From contig JADQBA010000043.1 of assembly GCA_016903675.1 (NCBI GenBank), positions 1 through 63,635 of the forward strand: 63,635 nucleotides of DNA, read 5' to 3'. Below, in pieces: positions 43,601 through 52,438 of this stretch. The notes under the pieces were generated by a model. The model did not search any database and had not been told where the DNA came from. It worked only from the letters and a program-made list of their open reading frames with translations. The translations under genes were made by a program, and so were the position numbers. Source of the stretch: Stigonema ocellatum SAG 48.90 = DSM 106950 (GTDB taxonomy: Bacteria > Cyanobacteriota > Cyanobacteriia > Cyanobacteriales > Nostocaceae). The first letter of the stretch is position 1; the number at the start of each line of letters is the position of its first letter.

Positions 43601-44083
43601 ATGAAGATTCTTATAGATGAGATAAAGATTAAAAAGCCGTTGAAGATTATCGTAATGGGAGGATGGTTTCCATTGACTTCTAACACACTTCTACAAAGAA
43701 TACGTCAACATCAACATTTGCGTGATTTGCGAAACAAATTGCTACACCTTCATGCCTGTTTGCTTGATACAGAACGCATCACTTACGAACAGATACGTGG
43801 ACGAGTATCGAGCGCAGAACTTCTTCAACTCGTCATTGAACATGAACAATTTGCTTGGCTACATCGGATTTCTGAGCTGGTTGTGAAAATTGATGAAATG
43901 CTCGAAGCAGATGAACCCGTATCGTTGGACAATGTCCAAAATCTGATTGCCGACGCCCGCACACTGATCACGCCTTCAGAGGTAGGCAATGGGTTTGCCA
44001 GAAAATACTACGCTGCTCTCCAGCGTGAACCTGACGTTGTGTTGGCACACGCTGATCTGTCGGATCTTCTTGCATCCAAGTAA
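43601..44083 (+). CDS. Conserved hypothetical helical protein
   Basis: The product is up to 160 residues; a start at MGGWFPLTS (43655) is equally likely and gives 142. It is almost wholly helical, with RDLRNKLLHLHACLLDTERI, SAELLQLVIEHEQFAWLHRI and SELVVKIDEMLE. I recall similar proteins across several phyla annotated only as hypothetical. No catalytic motif, signal or membrane segment is visible. It converges on the exported gene at 44098. Confidence 0.6.
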   Translation: MKILIDEIKIKKPLKIIVMGGWFPLTSNTLLQRIRQHQHLRDLRNKLLHLHACLLDTERITYEQIRGRVSSAELLQLVIEHEQFAWLHRISELVVKIDEMLEADEPVSLDNVQNLIADARTLITPSEVGNGFARKYYAALQREPDVVLAHADLSDLLASK

Positions 44084-44097
44084 ATCAGGTGAGTTCT

Positions 44098-44544
44098 TTA
44101 AGGTGCTGTTGTCGTTGGTGTTGTCTGTTGCGTTGATTGTAATGGCTGCCCAGTCGCAACAGCTTTCATTTTGTTATTATACTCACTGATTACTGCATTG
44201 ACACGGTTTTCCTGCTCTGGACTTAATTTGAGATCTTCAAGGGCTGTACTAACTCTCCGACGTTTACGTAGTGCTTCATAAAATTTGTTTTTTTGTTTTT
44301 CGTCCAATATTTCAATAATCCGTGTGTTCCTTTCTCTAAGCAGCGCTTGTTGAATCGCTGAACGCTGTTGTGCAGAAAGTTCGTTTACCTTTGCTGGAGT
44401 GGGGTTAGTGGGAGCAGTTGTTGAGGTGGGAGCAGAAGTGGAATCCGGTATGGATAATTGTGCTATGGCAATTCCTGGTAAAAAAGCAGCAAGGGTTAGT
44501 GTCGTAGACAACACAGACAAAATCTTGGGAGAATTAATACTCAT
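44098..44544 (-). CDS. Exported Spy/CpxP-like helical protein
   Basis: A 148-residue protein. ATG 44544 is chosen because AGGAG lies 9 bp upstream; the in-frame TTG at 44553 lies inside that spacing. A signal peptide (MSINSPKILSVLSTTLTLAA..., cleavage near AIA-QLS) is followed by a Thr/Pro linker. Two repeated helical units then begin LSAQQRSAIQQALLRERN and LSPEQENRVNAVISEYNN, reminiscent of the LTxxQ motif of Spy/CpxP periplasmic chaperones. A Thr/Pro-rich tail follows. The similarity is by pattern only. Confidence 0.65.
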   Translation of the reverse strand: MSINSPKILSVLSTTLTLAAFLPGIAIAQLSIPDSTSAPTSTTAPTNPTPAKVNELSAQQRSAIQQALLRERNTRIIEILDEKQKNKFYEALRKRRRVSTALEDLKLSPEQENRVNAVISEYNNKMKAVATGQPLQSTQQTTPTTTAP

Positions 44545-44654
44545 CTTGATCAACTCCTAAATCAGGTTCAACGAGAAATGAGAAAAAAGCGTGCTATAGT
44601 TAACAAATAATTAGGTTTACCTAGATATAATAGATTCATAATAGAGGGTCTATT

Positions 44655-45284
44655 ATGTCTAAATATCTTACTATCGCACAAGCAGCCAAGATAAAAGGTG
44701 TCAGTACTGATACCTTAAGAAGGTGGGAACGAGAAGGGAAGATCCAATCAATTCGTACAGATGGGGGTCATCGTCGTTATCTAGCCTCAGATTTGATGAC
44801 AATAGAAGAGAGTGAATCGAGGTTAACACTATGTTATGCACGAGTTTCTACTAAGGAACGTAAAGATGATCTTGAAACTCAGGCATCAGTTTTGCAAGGT
44901 TACTCAGAAGCTCAAGGTTGGAAAAACATCCAAGTAATCAAAGACCTTGGATCGTCCATGAACCACAAAAAACGTGGTCTTAATCGACTGATTGAGCTTA
45001 TAGAGACAGACAAGGTTGAGAGACTGGTGTTAACTCATAAGGATCGATTACTTAGGTTTGGTGCAGAACTAATTTTTACTCTGTGCGAAATTCATGGTGT
45101 CACAGTCACGATGATCAACCGCAAGGAAGACAGCACCTTTGAAGAAGATCTTGTACAGGATGTTTTAGAGATTATTACAGTATTCTCAGCTAGGTTATAC
45201 GGTAGCCGCTCAAAGAAAAATCTAAAATTAATGGAAAAACTTTTAGAAATTTCTGCAACCGAGTTTCAAGATCCCGTATACTAG
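44655..45284 (+). CDS. tnpA: IS607-family transposase (serine recombinase with MerR-like HTH)
   Basis: A 209-residue protein. The N-terminal MerR-type helix-turn-helix (LTIAQAAKIKGVSTDTLRRW, DGGHRRY) is followed by a resolvase catalytic domain with nucleophile Ser in CYARVSTKERKDDLETQ and the HKDRLLRFG motif. All key residues are present. It catalyses double-strand, low-specificity transposition. Its usual partner tnpB is reduced to a tail downstream. Confidence 0.92.
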   Translation: MSKYLTIAQAAKIKGVSTDTLRRWEREGKIQSIRTDGGHRRYLASDLMTIEESESRLTLCYARVSTKERKDDLETQASVLQGYSEAQGWKNIQVIKDLGSSMNHKKRGLNRLIELIETDKVERLVLTHKDRLLRFGAELIFTLCEIHGVTVTMINRKEDSTFEEDLVQDVLEIITVFSARLYGSRSKKNLKLMEKLLEISATEFQDPVY

Positions 45285-45427
45285 ATTCTTAAAAAAGATT
45301 AATAACTTTGAGTCAGGGAACTGTGGTAGCTATTACAGCCCAATTCATCTTTATAAACCACAATCGGTGGTAGGGGCGCAAGGCAAGAGCGCCCCTACAA
45401 TGTGGTCTATTTACCTGAAAATTGCTC

Positions 45428-45556
45428 CCTAGAGATTGGAACGGCGCTTTAGGGATCTTCCTTAAGGCATTGCGAGATATTGCCGGAGTAGAACCTAGTT
45501 CTATTACGCTATGTCCGGAGAAAACAAGCGAGTATCCGGGCTTGAAGTATCTGTAA
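45428..45556 (+). pseudogene. C-terminal relic of IS607-type tnpB
   Basis: The frame reads PRDWNGALGIFLKALRDIAG, continues through ITLCPEK and stops after LKYL. The D-W-N-G-A pattern is the last RuvC acidic site of TnpB. Nothing upstream in frame is recognisable as TnpB, so most of the gene is deleted. Confidence 0.65.
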
Positions 45557-45623
45557 AGAAAAAGGGTATCGGGTAGCCGCTTGCTCTGAAACAAGGAAAA
45601 AATTTGTTTTTATCCATCAATAA

Positions 45624-45851
45624 TAGGACTTACGCATTGACAGAAAAACACAATTGTGTATCAACCTCGTTACAAGGCTCTGCCTTGTAATGCCCTCTTG
45701 TGAGGCTCCGCCTCCTGTGGAGCACGGGAGGCGGCAGCCCACTTGTAAATGCATTCTGTGGCAGCAGCCCAAGAACGAGGCAGTGCAAGGAAATCATTTT
45801 AATAAGTTTGATATTCACATAATGGTCAATTTGTAAAGTGCGTAAGTTCTA
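45624..45851. repeat. MITE family 2, copy C (5-bp target duplication)
   Basis: TAGGACTTACGCATTGACAG to GTGCGTAAGTTCTA, flanked by AATAA (45619-45623, 45852-45856). It lies within the decayed IS607 element. Confidence 0.88.
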
Positions 45852-46055
45852 AATAAATTGAGTTGCTCTGTCCATTAATTACGAATTACGAATTATTCGG
45901 TCACTCAGAGAGCGAACAAAATCAAGCCTACAACAAAGCTTACCTAAATTTATTAAATCTAGGTAAACCTAAGTAGGATCAACCAGGAAACTAGTATTAA
46001 CTAATTCCCACTCAACGTGGATGCATCTGCGAAAGCTTCAGTGTTTGTTTGAAAG

Positions 46056-46880
46056 TTAGCTTTGCATAGAGCGATTGTCTAAAATAGGCTTGCGGGTTTT
46101 TAGGTCAAATTTATATCCATTTGGCAGAATATGAAGCTTTGCTCCGCAAATTGCTAAAGGCTCATCCTTCAAGATGTCATCAACATTGCTATGTACAGCG
46201 TCTGATTCATCAACAACCGTGATACAGCCTTGCCCAATGACTTCAAACTGGCTATCGGTAACAACCATAGCCGTATTCTCGTCAATACCGAATCCCAAGA
46301 CAGCAGGTTGCTGTGCTAAGGCTGCAATTAAGCGTCCCAAGCGTCCACGCTGCGAGAAATGTTGATCGATCACTACCCCAGGTAGGAAACCCATACCAGG
46401 TCCCATTTCCACAATTTCAATGCGAGGGTTTGTCTCAGAGTCGCCTTCCACAATCATGACATCTGGCATTACAGCCGCCCCGGCGCTAGTACCTCCCACC
46501 ACTATGCCTTCAGAATAGCGTTGGTGAATAGCAGCATCGATTTCAGTGTCCTTGAGGGTACTGGTAATGCGTTTTTGGTCTCCTCCAGTAAAAAATACGC
46601 CAGTAGCCTTGTTAATCGCTTCTAACGCAGTTGATGAAGATGCATCTTGACGTGTCTCGGTGTCAATTATACGAATATCCTCGGCTCCCAGCCGCTCAAA
46701 AACTCTAATATAATTTTCTCCTACTTCTCTTGGTAGTTCTGTCGCCGCAGTTAGAATGACGATACGAGCCTTTGTACTCCCAGCGCGTCGAACGAACTCT
46801 CGCAAAATCTGGCATTCCCCGTCCTTATCTTCCGCACCACCAATAATTACCAGCTGCTGTTTGATCTCACTTTCCGCCAT
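46056..46880 (-). CDS. cphB: Cyanophycinase
   Basis: A 274-residue serine peptidase (S51 family). The nucleophile Ser is in the elbow VVGGTSAGAAVMPD, and the GIDENTAMVV and FTGGDQKRI segments are present. It cuts the storage polymer cyanophycin (multi-Arg-poly-Asp) into beta-Asp-Arg dipeptides. The divergent partner at 47294 looks like CphA2, the synthetase type that re-polymerises beta-Asp-Arg dipeptides, so the pair may form a recycling unit. Length is normal. Confidence 0.93.
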   Translation of the reverse strand: MAESEIKQQLVIIGGAEDKDGECQILREFVRRAGSTKARIVILTAATELPREVGENYIRVFERLGAEDIRIIDTETRQDASSSTALEAINKATGVFFTGGDQKRITSTLKDTEIDAAIHQRYSEGIVVGGTSAGAAVMPDVMIVEGDSETNPRIEIVEMGPGMGFLPGVVIDQHFSQRGRLGRLIAALAQQPAVLGFGIDENTAMVVTDSQFEVIGQGCITVVDESDAVHSNVDDILKDEPLAICGAKLHILPNGYKFDLKTRKPILDNRSMQS

Positions 46881-47293
46881 GATGCCTCCTCGTATGATTG
46901 CTCTATTTCAATAAAACATGACAATTAAAACTTAAAAACACCCATTTGGTAGATTAAGATACAAAAATTGAACAGGGGAATGGGCATGGAAAGTCGAGAG
47001 TGGGGCAAAAAACAAGCAATAGAAATTCCAAAACATGGTTGGCTTTATTTGGGTCTACCTACTTAGAACGTTAATTGCTCTAGAGGTTTTGACCCTACGT
47101 AGAGTTGATTATGCCTTTAGATAGTTGAAAATGCTGATAAATAAGGTTATAATTGTTAAGGTCAAAAGTTGCATTTGATACTCAAGTTAAGAAAAAAAAC
47201 TGTAAGTAAAGCATGCGTGGGTTTGAGCCATCGCTCCCCAAACGCAATTAAATGTCCAAATTTCAGGGTGTTTAGCTAAGGGTATAAAGTTCA
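46881..47293. other. Divergent spacer between cyanophycinase and CphA2-type genes
   Basis: It should hold promoters for both genes. One NtcA-like half-consensus site is present at 47168-47181. No gene or repeat is seen. Confidence 0.5.
47168..47181 (+). promoter_or_regulatory. Weak NtcA-like site upstream of the CphA2-type gene
   Basis: GTTGCATTTGATAC fits GTN10AC but not the strict GTAN8TAC (first half is GTT). No convincing -10 box follows at the spacing typical of NtcA-activated promoters. Nitrogen control of cyanophycin genes is expected from biology, but this site alone does not show it. Confidence 0.2.
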
Positions 47294-49204
47294 ATGGTTC
47301 AAGAGAAAATCACCGATAGTATCCGCATCAACGCTAGAAAAACTGATGCGTTCGATATTTTCAACTTCAAGCATTACAATGGACCAAATCCCTATTTGGA
47401 TACAGGGGCGCTGGTATTTGATTTTTCTTTGACTGAGTATAGAGAGGCTCTGCCCATTGAGGATTATATCTCAATGATTGGCGATCGCTACCCACATCTG
47501 CGCCAACAGACATATGAATCCTACGCGCATCTATTTGCCCGTACCGTGTCAGAAGTTGGAAAGCTCGATATGGGTTTGCACCTTGACCGCTGGAGTCTGA
47601 ATCCATATGGGGCGCACGCACTGGTTAGTGTACAATCGCTGCACGCACGCACAACTCGATCAGTGGTTTACTTCGTTTGGGATTGGTTTGAAGCCATGAC
47701 TCAAAACGAAGATATTCTGTTTGAGGAACAGTTGTCAACGCTTCAGAAAAGATTCCGGGAATCTGTCTACGGCGGTCCCACGGTTTACGCCTTATTGCGA
47801 ACAGCCTACAACAAAGGCATTCCCACCTTTTATCTGTGGGATGAAGGATTGATGCAATATGGCTATGGAAAAAAACAAGTTCGGGGGATAGCAACCACAT
47901 TTGACTGTGATAGCCATGTGGATTCTGACTTCACAACCCGCAAGGATGACTGCAAGGCATTTTTAAATACCTTGGGTTTTCCAGTGCCTAAAGGTGATAT
48001 CGTGGTTTCAGAAAGGGAATCCTTTGGGGTAGCAAGAGAGATCGGCTACCCAGTAGCAGTCAAGCCTGTAGCTGGTCACAAAGGAATCGGGGTGACAGCC
48101 GAAGTTCGAGATGCACAGGAACTGGAGTCTGCTTTTAGTAGAGCAGTTGATGCAATTCCAGACAACGAGCCAACGCGAGTCATTGTGGAAAAAAGCATCT
48201 CTGGCGCAGACTTTCGCCTGCTATGTGTCAACGGCAAATTTGTAGCAGCTACTGAACGCCGTCCAGCATGGGTTGTCGGTGATGGGGACTCAACCATTGC
48301 TGAGTTAATCCGAGAAGAAAACCGAAAACCTGGACGTTGGGATACACCAACCTCAGCCATGAGCAAGATTCAGACTGACGAGGCGATGGAACAGTATCTT
48401 GAACAACAACGCTTGTCATTGGATAGCGTTATTGAAAAAGACCGCATTGTTTATCTTCGCAAGGTTGCCAATCTCTCAGCTGGAGGTGTCAGCATTGATG
48501 CAACCCGTAACGTCCACCCAGACAATATTATCTTGGCGCAAGATATTGCTCAGCACTTTCGTCTCACGTGCCTAGGTATTGATGTCATTACCCCAACTCT
48601 TTCCAAATCTTGGAAGTCTGGCGATTTTGCTATTCTAGAAATTAACGCTGCACCCGGCATTTTAATGCATCTTAACCCTGCTATAGGTGAAAGCGTTGAT
48701 GTGCCTTCCAATATCTTAGGAACCTTCTTTAAGTCGGGTACAGATGCCCGAATACCAACTATTACCTTCAACCAAATTTCAATTCAAGAACTACAAGAAA
48801 CCATTGACCATATTCTTTTGCAACACCCGGATTGGACAATAGGCGCTGTTTGTCGTGATGCACTTTTCGTCAATCGCTCAGAAAAAATCTTGAATAAGGA
48901 TTACAACAGTAACCTCCTAACTTTACTGCGCAATCCCAAACTAGATTTGCTGATTGCCGAGTACAGGGAAAATATCCTAGAAAACGAGGGCATGTTTTAT
49001 TACGGCAGCAACGCTGTAATTTTAGATAATCCTACTGAAACCGAGATGACCTTGACACGTGACATTTTCCCCGACTCTACCGTTGTTATTAAAAAGGGAG
49101 ACAATATTTCTATTAGACGCCAAGGTTTAATTGAAGAGTACTCCTTGGGAGAAAATGAACCATTTACAAGGGTTTATTTGAAAGAAATCGGCACGATTTT
49201 GTAA
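47294..49204 (+). CDS. cphA2: CphA2-type cyanophycin synthetase
   Basis: A 636-residue protein, far shorter than CphA1 (about 870-900). It has the N-terminal region, then an ATP-grasp domain (about 215-475) with AVKPVAGHKGIGVTAEV, the RRPAWVVGDGDSTIAELI loop and ILEINAAPGILMHLNP. The Mur-ligase-like second half is reduced and no GTNGKT-type P-loop is seen. This architecture matches CphA2, reported to polymerise beta-Asp-Arg dipeptides with one ATP site and found mainly in nitrogen-fixing cyanobacteria. Its neighbour is cyanophycinase, which makes that dipeptide. Confidence 0.88.
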   Translation: MVQEKITDSIRINARKTDAFDIFNFKHYNGPNPYLDTGALVFDFSLTEYREALPIEDYISMIGDRYPHLRQQTYESYAHLFARTVSEVGKLDMGLHLDRWSLNPYGAHALVSVQSLHARTTRSVVYFVWDWFEAMTQNEDILFEEQLSTLQKRFRESVYGGPTVYALLRTAYNKGIPTFYLWDEGLMQYGYGKKQVRGIATTFDCDSHVDSDFTTRKDDCKAFLNTLGFPVPKGDIVVSERESFGVAREIGYPVAVKPVAGHKGIGVTAEVRDAQELESAFSRAVDAIPDNEPTRVIVEKSISGADFRLLCVNGKFVAATERRPAWVVGDGDSTIAELIREENRKPGRWDTPTSAMSKIQTDEAMEQYLEQQRLSLDSVIEKDRIVYLRKVANLSAGGVSIDATRNVHPDNIILAQDIAQHFRLTCLGIDVITPTLSKSWKSGDFAILEINAAPGILMHLNPAIGESVDVPSNILGTFFKSGTDARIPTITFNQISIQELQETIDHILLQHPDWTIGAVCRDALFVNRSEKILNKDYNSNLLTLLRNPKLDLLIAEYRENILENEGMFYYGSNAVILDNPTETEMTLTRDIFPDSTVVIKKGDNISIRRQGLIEEYSLGENEPFTRVYLKEIGTIL

Positions 49205-49207
49205 CAG

Positions 49208-49262
49208 CAGTCGGGAGTGGGGAATGGGGAGTGGGGAATGGGGAGTGGGGAGTGGGGAGTTA
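49208..49262. repeat. Heptamer tandem array (GGGGA[A/G]T)n
   Basis: About seven units directly follow the CphA2 stop; a CTCCTAA-type heptamer array (49285-49330) follows before the convergent GH13 gene. Confidence 0.8.
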
Positions 49263-49332
49263 GAATCTATTTGTTGGCTTCTAGATCCTAACTCCTAACT
49301 CCTAACTCCTAACTCCTAACCGCTAACTCCTT

Positions 49333-50988
49333 CTATTGCCAAACAAATACTTTGGCTTCATGTGGTCCTAGGTCAATCATGATCCCATCATCGCCAGCTT
49401 CAACATCATAATTGCCTGTCCACTCGTGCCATGTACCATTTGAGGGAAAGTCAGGAACACGATAGCCTGCGAGGAAATTTTCGGAGAAATTTGCCACCAC
49501 CACAACACGAGAACCTTGATCATTCCAACGGCTGTAAGCTATGACTTTTGCTTCTGGGTTTTCGTGAATAAAGTCGATATTTTCTGTGTAGAGGGCATGA
49601 TTTTCTTTACGAAGCTTAATCAAACCTTTATAGTAATCAAACAAGTCGCGATTGAGATCATTGCCAAGCAATGTCCACTCAATTTTGGATTGTTCTTGAG
49701 TTTTGGGTTTGTATTCACCAAACTCTTGACCCATCCAAATCATCGGTACACCGACGGCTGTCATAAGTATGGCAACGCCTAGCTTAATGCGCCGAAATGC
49801 TTCCTCGTCAAAGATTTTGCGATTACCCAACTCTACCATAATGCGATCGTGGTCATGGTTGGTGAGGTAATTCACCACATTGGTTGCACCCATGAAGCCT
49901 TGGCGTTTGCTATCGATGACATCTTTGAGTTGCTCCAAATCAAAGGTGTCACCGCAAATATGTACAGTAATAACATGGCGGAAACTGTCGTGCCAGCACC
50001 CATCCATTGGTCCATCTACATTAGTAATGCTGGTAGTTTCGGGAATATGTTCGGCAATGTTGTAAAAAGGCTTCTTTCCAGCAGTTTTTTTGGCTTCTTG
50101 GACAATCCAGTGCATGAAGTCGTAATTCGCAATTTGCCTCGCCGCATCGTAGCGAATACCGTCTAAGTGATATTCACTAATCCAAAAACGGATCGTATCA
50201 CCAATAAATTTACGGGCAGGATAGGTGTCTAATTTTTCATCGTGAAATTCGTAATTAAATTCTGGTCCCCAACTATTACCAGGATCGCGGGGAGAGTGGT
50301 GATACCAGTAATCATGATCGATTTGAGTAAGTGGTGCTGAGGCTTCTGAATGATTATAAATACCATCCATAATCACACGAATGCCTCTACCATGGCACTC
50401 GTCAATGAGTTTTTTCAAATCCTCAGTAGGACCATAAGTGGATTCTGTTGCAAAGAAATGACGGGGATTGTATCCCCAGCTATAATCGCCTGGATATTCT
50501 TTGATTGGCATCAACTCAATAGCGTTGATTCCTAATTCAGAAATATAATCTAATTTTTCAATGGCATTTTTGTACTTTCCTCGGGCTTTGGCATCGGCTT
50601 CACCACCAGAAAAGTCAGCAATGTGCAATTCATAAATGACTAATTCCTGGTCTGCTGGTAGGGGTTTATCATCGTGTTTCCAAACGTAGGTATCTACAAT
50701 TCGTTTCCCATCTTTTATCCGCACAACACCGTTATCTTTTCCACTTAATTCATCAATATCAGTCGCGTAGGGATCTGTCACTTCAACCCATTGATCTGGT
50801 TCAAAAAACCAGGATTTTGATTGAACTCGGAATTTGTATTGATAAACACCGTCTTCTAGTTCAACAGTTGTACGAAAATAACCATCATCTCCTTTTTCCA
50901 TTGGGATTGGTTCCCAATTTGAAAATGAACCAATTAATTCAGATGCTTTGTTGTAAGGTGCAAATAAATTGAACTCAATGGATGCCAT
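49333..50988 (-). CDS. GH13 alpha-amylase-family enzyme with N-terminal CBM48-like domain
   Basis: A 551-residue cytoplasmic protein without a signal peptide. Residues 1-105 form an AMPK/CBM48-like glycogen-binding domain (IGSFSNWEPIPMEKGDDGYF). The GH13 barrel follows with IMDGIYNH (region I), GIRYDAAR (nucleophile Asp), NIAEHI (acid/base Glu) and TNHDHD (transition-state Asp). All catalytic residues are present. The layout is like branching or debranching-type enzymes of glycogen metabolism. Exact specificity cannot be read, although GlgB proper is longer (over 700). Confidence 0.88.
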   Translation of the reverse strand: MASIEFNLFAPYNKASELIGSFSNWEPIPMEKGDDGYFRTTVELEDGVYQYKFRVQSKSWFFEPDQWVEVTDPYATDIDELSGKDNGVVRIKDGKRIVDTYVWKHDDKPLPADQELVIYELHIADFSGGEADAKARGKYKNAIEKLDYISELGINAIELMPIKEYPGDYSWGYNPRHFFATESTYGPTEDLKKLIDECHGRGIRVIMDGIYNHSEASAPLTQIDHDYWYHHSPRDPGNSWGPEFNYEFHDEKLDTYPARKFIGDTIRFWISEYHLDGIRYDAARQIANYDFMHWIVQEAKKTAGKKPFYNIAEHIPETTSITNVDGPMDGCWHDSFRHVITVHICGDTFDLEQLKDVIDSKRQGFMGATNVVNYLTNHDHDRIMVELGNRKIFDEEAFRRIKLGVAILMTAVGVPMIWMGQEFGEYKPKTQEQSKIEWTLLGNDLNRDLFDYYKGLIKLRKENHALYTENIDFIHENPEAKVIAYSRWNDQGSRVVVVANFSENFLAGYRVPDFPSNGTWHEWTGNYDVEAGDDGIMIDLGPHEAKVFVWQ

Positions 50989-51342
50989 ATAATTGTTACA
51001 AGAGAAAAACTATGTTGGTTGGGGTGAAGAAACACTAGCGTTAACAGTTGACGGTTGACTGTTAACGGTTGACAATCAACCGTCAACTGTTAACAGTCAA
51101 AGCTTGATATTTACAAATCATTTATGACTGCTATAGTTAGTTGAACAGTATCTGACGTTTTATTAGGTTTAGCTATTATTTAGTATTCTCCTTTAAGAAG
51201 CAAAAACCAATAGTTCTCTAGAAATAATTAAATAATGAATTCCTCAGTCTTAAGACATATTTTTTGATAAAATGCAGGAGAATGTTTATAACAGTTTGCT
51301 GCTATGGTCAAGGAATCGGATTTTTCTGCTTTGACGAATTAT
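50989..51342. other. Intergenic region with part of repeat family 4
   Basis: From about 51040 to 51137, TTGACTGTTAACGGTTGAC and its inverse plus TTTACAAATCATTTATGACT match the interior of the copy at 41794-41917. No gene is seen. Confidence 0.5.
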
Positions 51343-51705
51343 TTATTTTGCTGCAATACAACTTAATAACCAATTTGCCGCTGTTGCCCTACGAGTCTGC
51401 CGTGGTCCAAATTCACCAATTTTATAACCTTTGAAACCTAGTTGTTCTTTGAGTAATTGTTTGTTTTCAACAGGAATGGAACGAGTTAGCTTGACTGTTG
51501 CCTGGCGACTGTCGATAAAATCTGGTGGTTCTGGGTACTCATTTCGCCATTCTGGTGCTACTCCTGTGGTGTCCCACTGTCCAGCTACGGAGTCGTAGCT
51601 GTAGCCTAAGTGGTGCCATACTAACTGGTTAACTGTGGCATCGTCAATTTCCTCGTTGAGAATTGCCCAAATTGTTTCTATTTTAAGTGGTGGTAGGTTA
51701 GTCAT
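51343..51705 (-). CDS. DUF1823 family protein
   Basis: A 120-residue protein using ATG 51705 (MTNLPPLKIETIWAILNEEI); the longer frame to 51756 is repeat-like upstream sequence (GGCGTTCTTGG type). It matches the small cyanobacterial/plastid DUF1823 family: NQLVWHHLGYSYD, WRNEYPEPPDFI and the end TRRATAANWLLSC. Function unknown; cytoplasmic. Confidence 0.82.
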   Translation of the reverse strand: MTNLPPLKIETIWAILNEEIDDATVNQLVWHHLGYSYDSVAGQWDTTGVAPEWRNEYPEPPDFIDSRQATVKLTRSIPVENKQLLKEQLGFKGYKIGEFGPRQTRRATAANWLLSCIAAK

Positions 51706-51841
51706 AAGTAATTTAAATATTTTTTTAAGGAACCGCCAAGACGCCAAGAACGCCAAGAAAAGAAACAGTTGTGTTGTAGTAAATAAGTATATATAATAAT
51801 GGGTGGAAAGTCAAAAAGATAGCATTAATACAACGTTATTA

Positions 51842-52393
51842 ATGAATATACGATTGTTTGATAATCAAGATGGTGAGCAAATAGCGCGATTGTTTCATGA
51901 AACAGTGCGGGAAATTAATATCCGTGACTATTCCTTCAGTCAGGTTGAGGCATGGGCACCAGATAATATTCATTTTAGGAATTGGGAAAAGGTTGGTTCT
52001 GAAAGATTAACTTTTGTTGCCGATGATCAAGGTGTGATTGCTGGTTTTGGCGAGTTAGAGGTTAGTGGACATATAAACTGTTTCTACTGCCATAAAAATT
52101 ATCAGCGAATGGGTATCGGTCGCAAGATTTACTGTGCAATTGAGGCAAAGGCTGATGAATTAGGGATTAATCGCTTGTATGCTGAAGCAAGTATTACGGC
52201 CAAGCCATTTTTCTTGCATATGGGATTCTCGATTATTCGGGAACAACTGGTGGAGTGTAGAGGTGAGACTTTTGTTAATTATGCAATGGAGAAGTTTCTC
52301 AAAAATTTTGGAGCTTCGGCTCGTGAGAGGATTATATCTTGCACTCACTCCTCCGTTCGGTCTTCAGGAATACTGAAAATCGTGCCACTATAG
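51842..52393 (+). CDS. GNAT-family N-acetyltransferase
   Basis: A protein of about 183 residues using ATG 51842 (MNIRLFDNQDGEQIARLFHE). Acetyl-CoA binding motif A is visible as NYQRMGIGRKIYCAIE (Q/R-x-x-G-x-G). The GNAT core ends near YAMEKFL; the last 25 residues (NFGASARERIISCTHSS onward) do not look like the family and may be read-through into repeat sequence after loss of the original stop. Substrate unknown. Confidence 0.8.
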   Translation: MNIRLFDNQDGEQIARLFHETVREINIRDYSFSQVEAWAPDNIHFRNWEKVGSERLTFVADDQGVIAGFGELEVSGHINCFYCHKNYQRMGIGRKIYCAIEAKADELGINRLYAEASITAKPFFLHMGFSIIREQLVECRGETFVNYAMEKFLKNFGASARERIISCTHSSVRSSGILKIVPL

Positions 52394-52438
52394 AAGATAG
52401 AGGGCTAAATTTAGCAAGAGGAAGGTAGGCATAAGGCT

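Larger units (their letters stand above)
44611..45972 (+). mobile_element. Decayed IS607-type element with 16-bp inverted ends
   Basis: TTAGGTTTACCTAGAT (44611-44626) recurs in perfect inverse at 45957-45972, and the similarity extends to about 26 bp with two mismatches. Inside are an intact serine-recombinase transposase, the last 42 codons of a tnpB (45428-45556), a GGGGCGC hairpin repeat (about 45370-45400) and MITE family 2 copy C. IS607 elements do not normally show long terminal repeats, so the inverted pair may be transposase-binding sites or chance use of host repeats. Confidence 0.6.
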
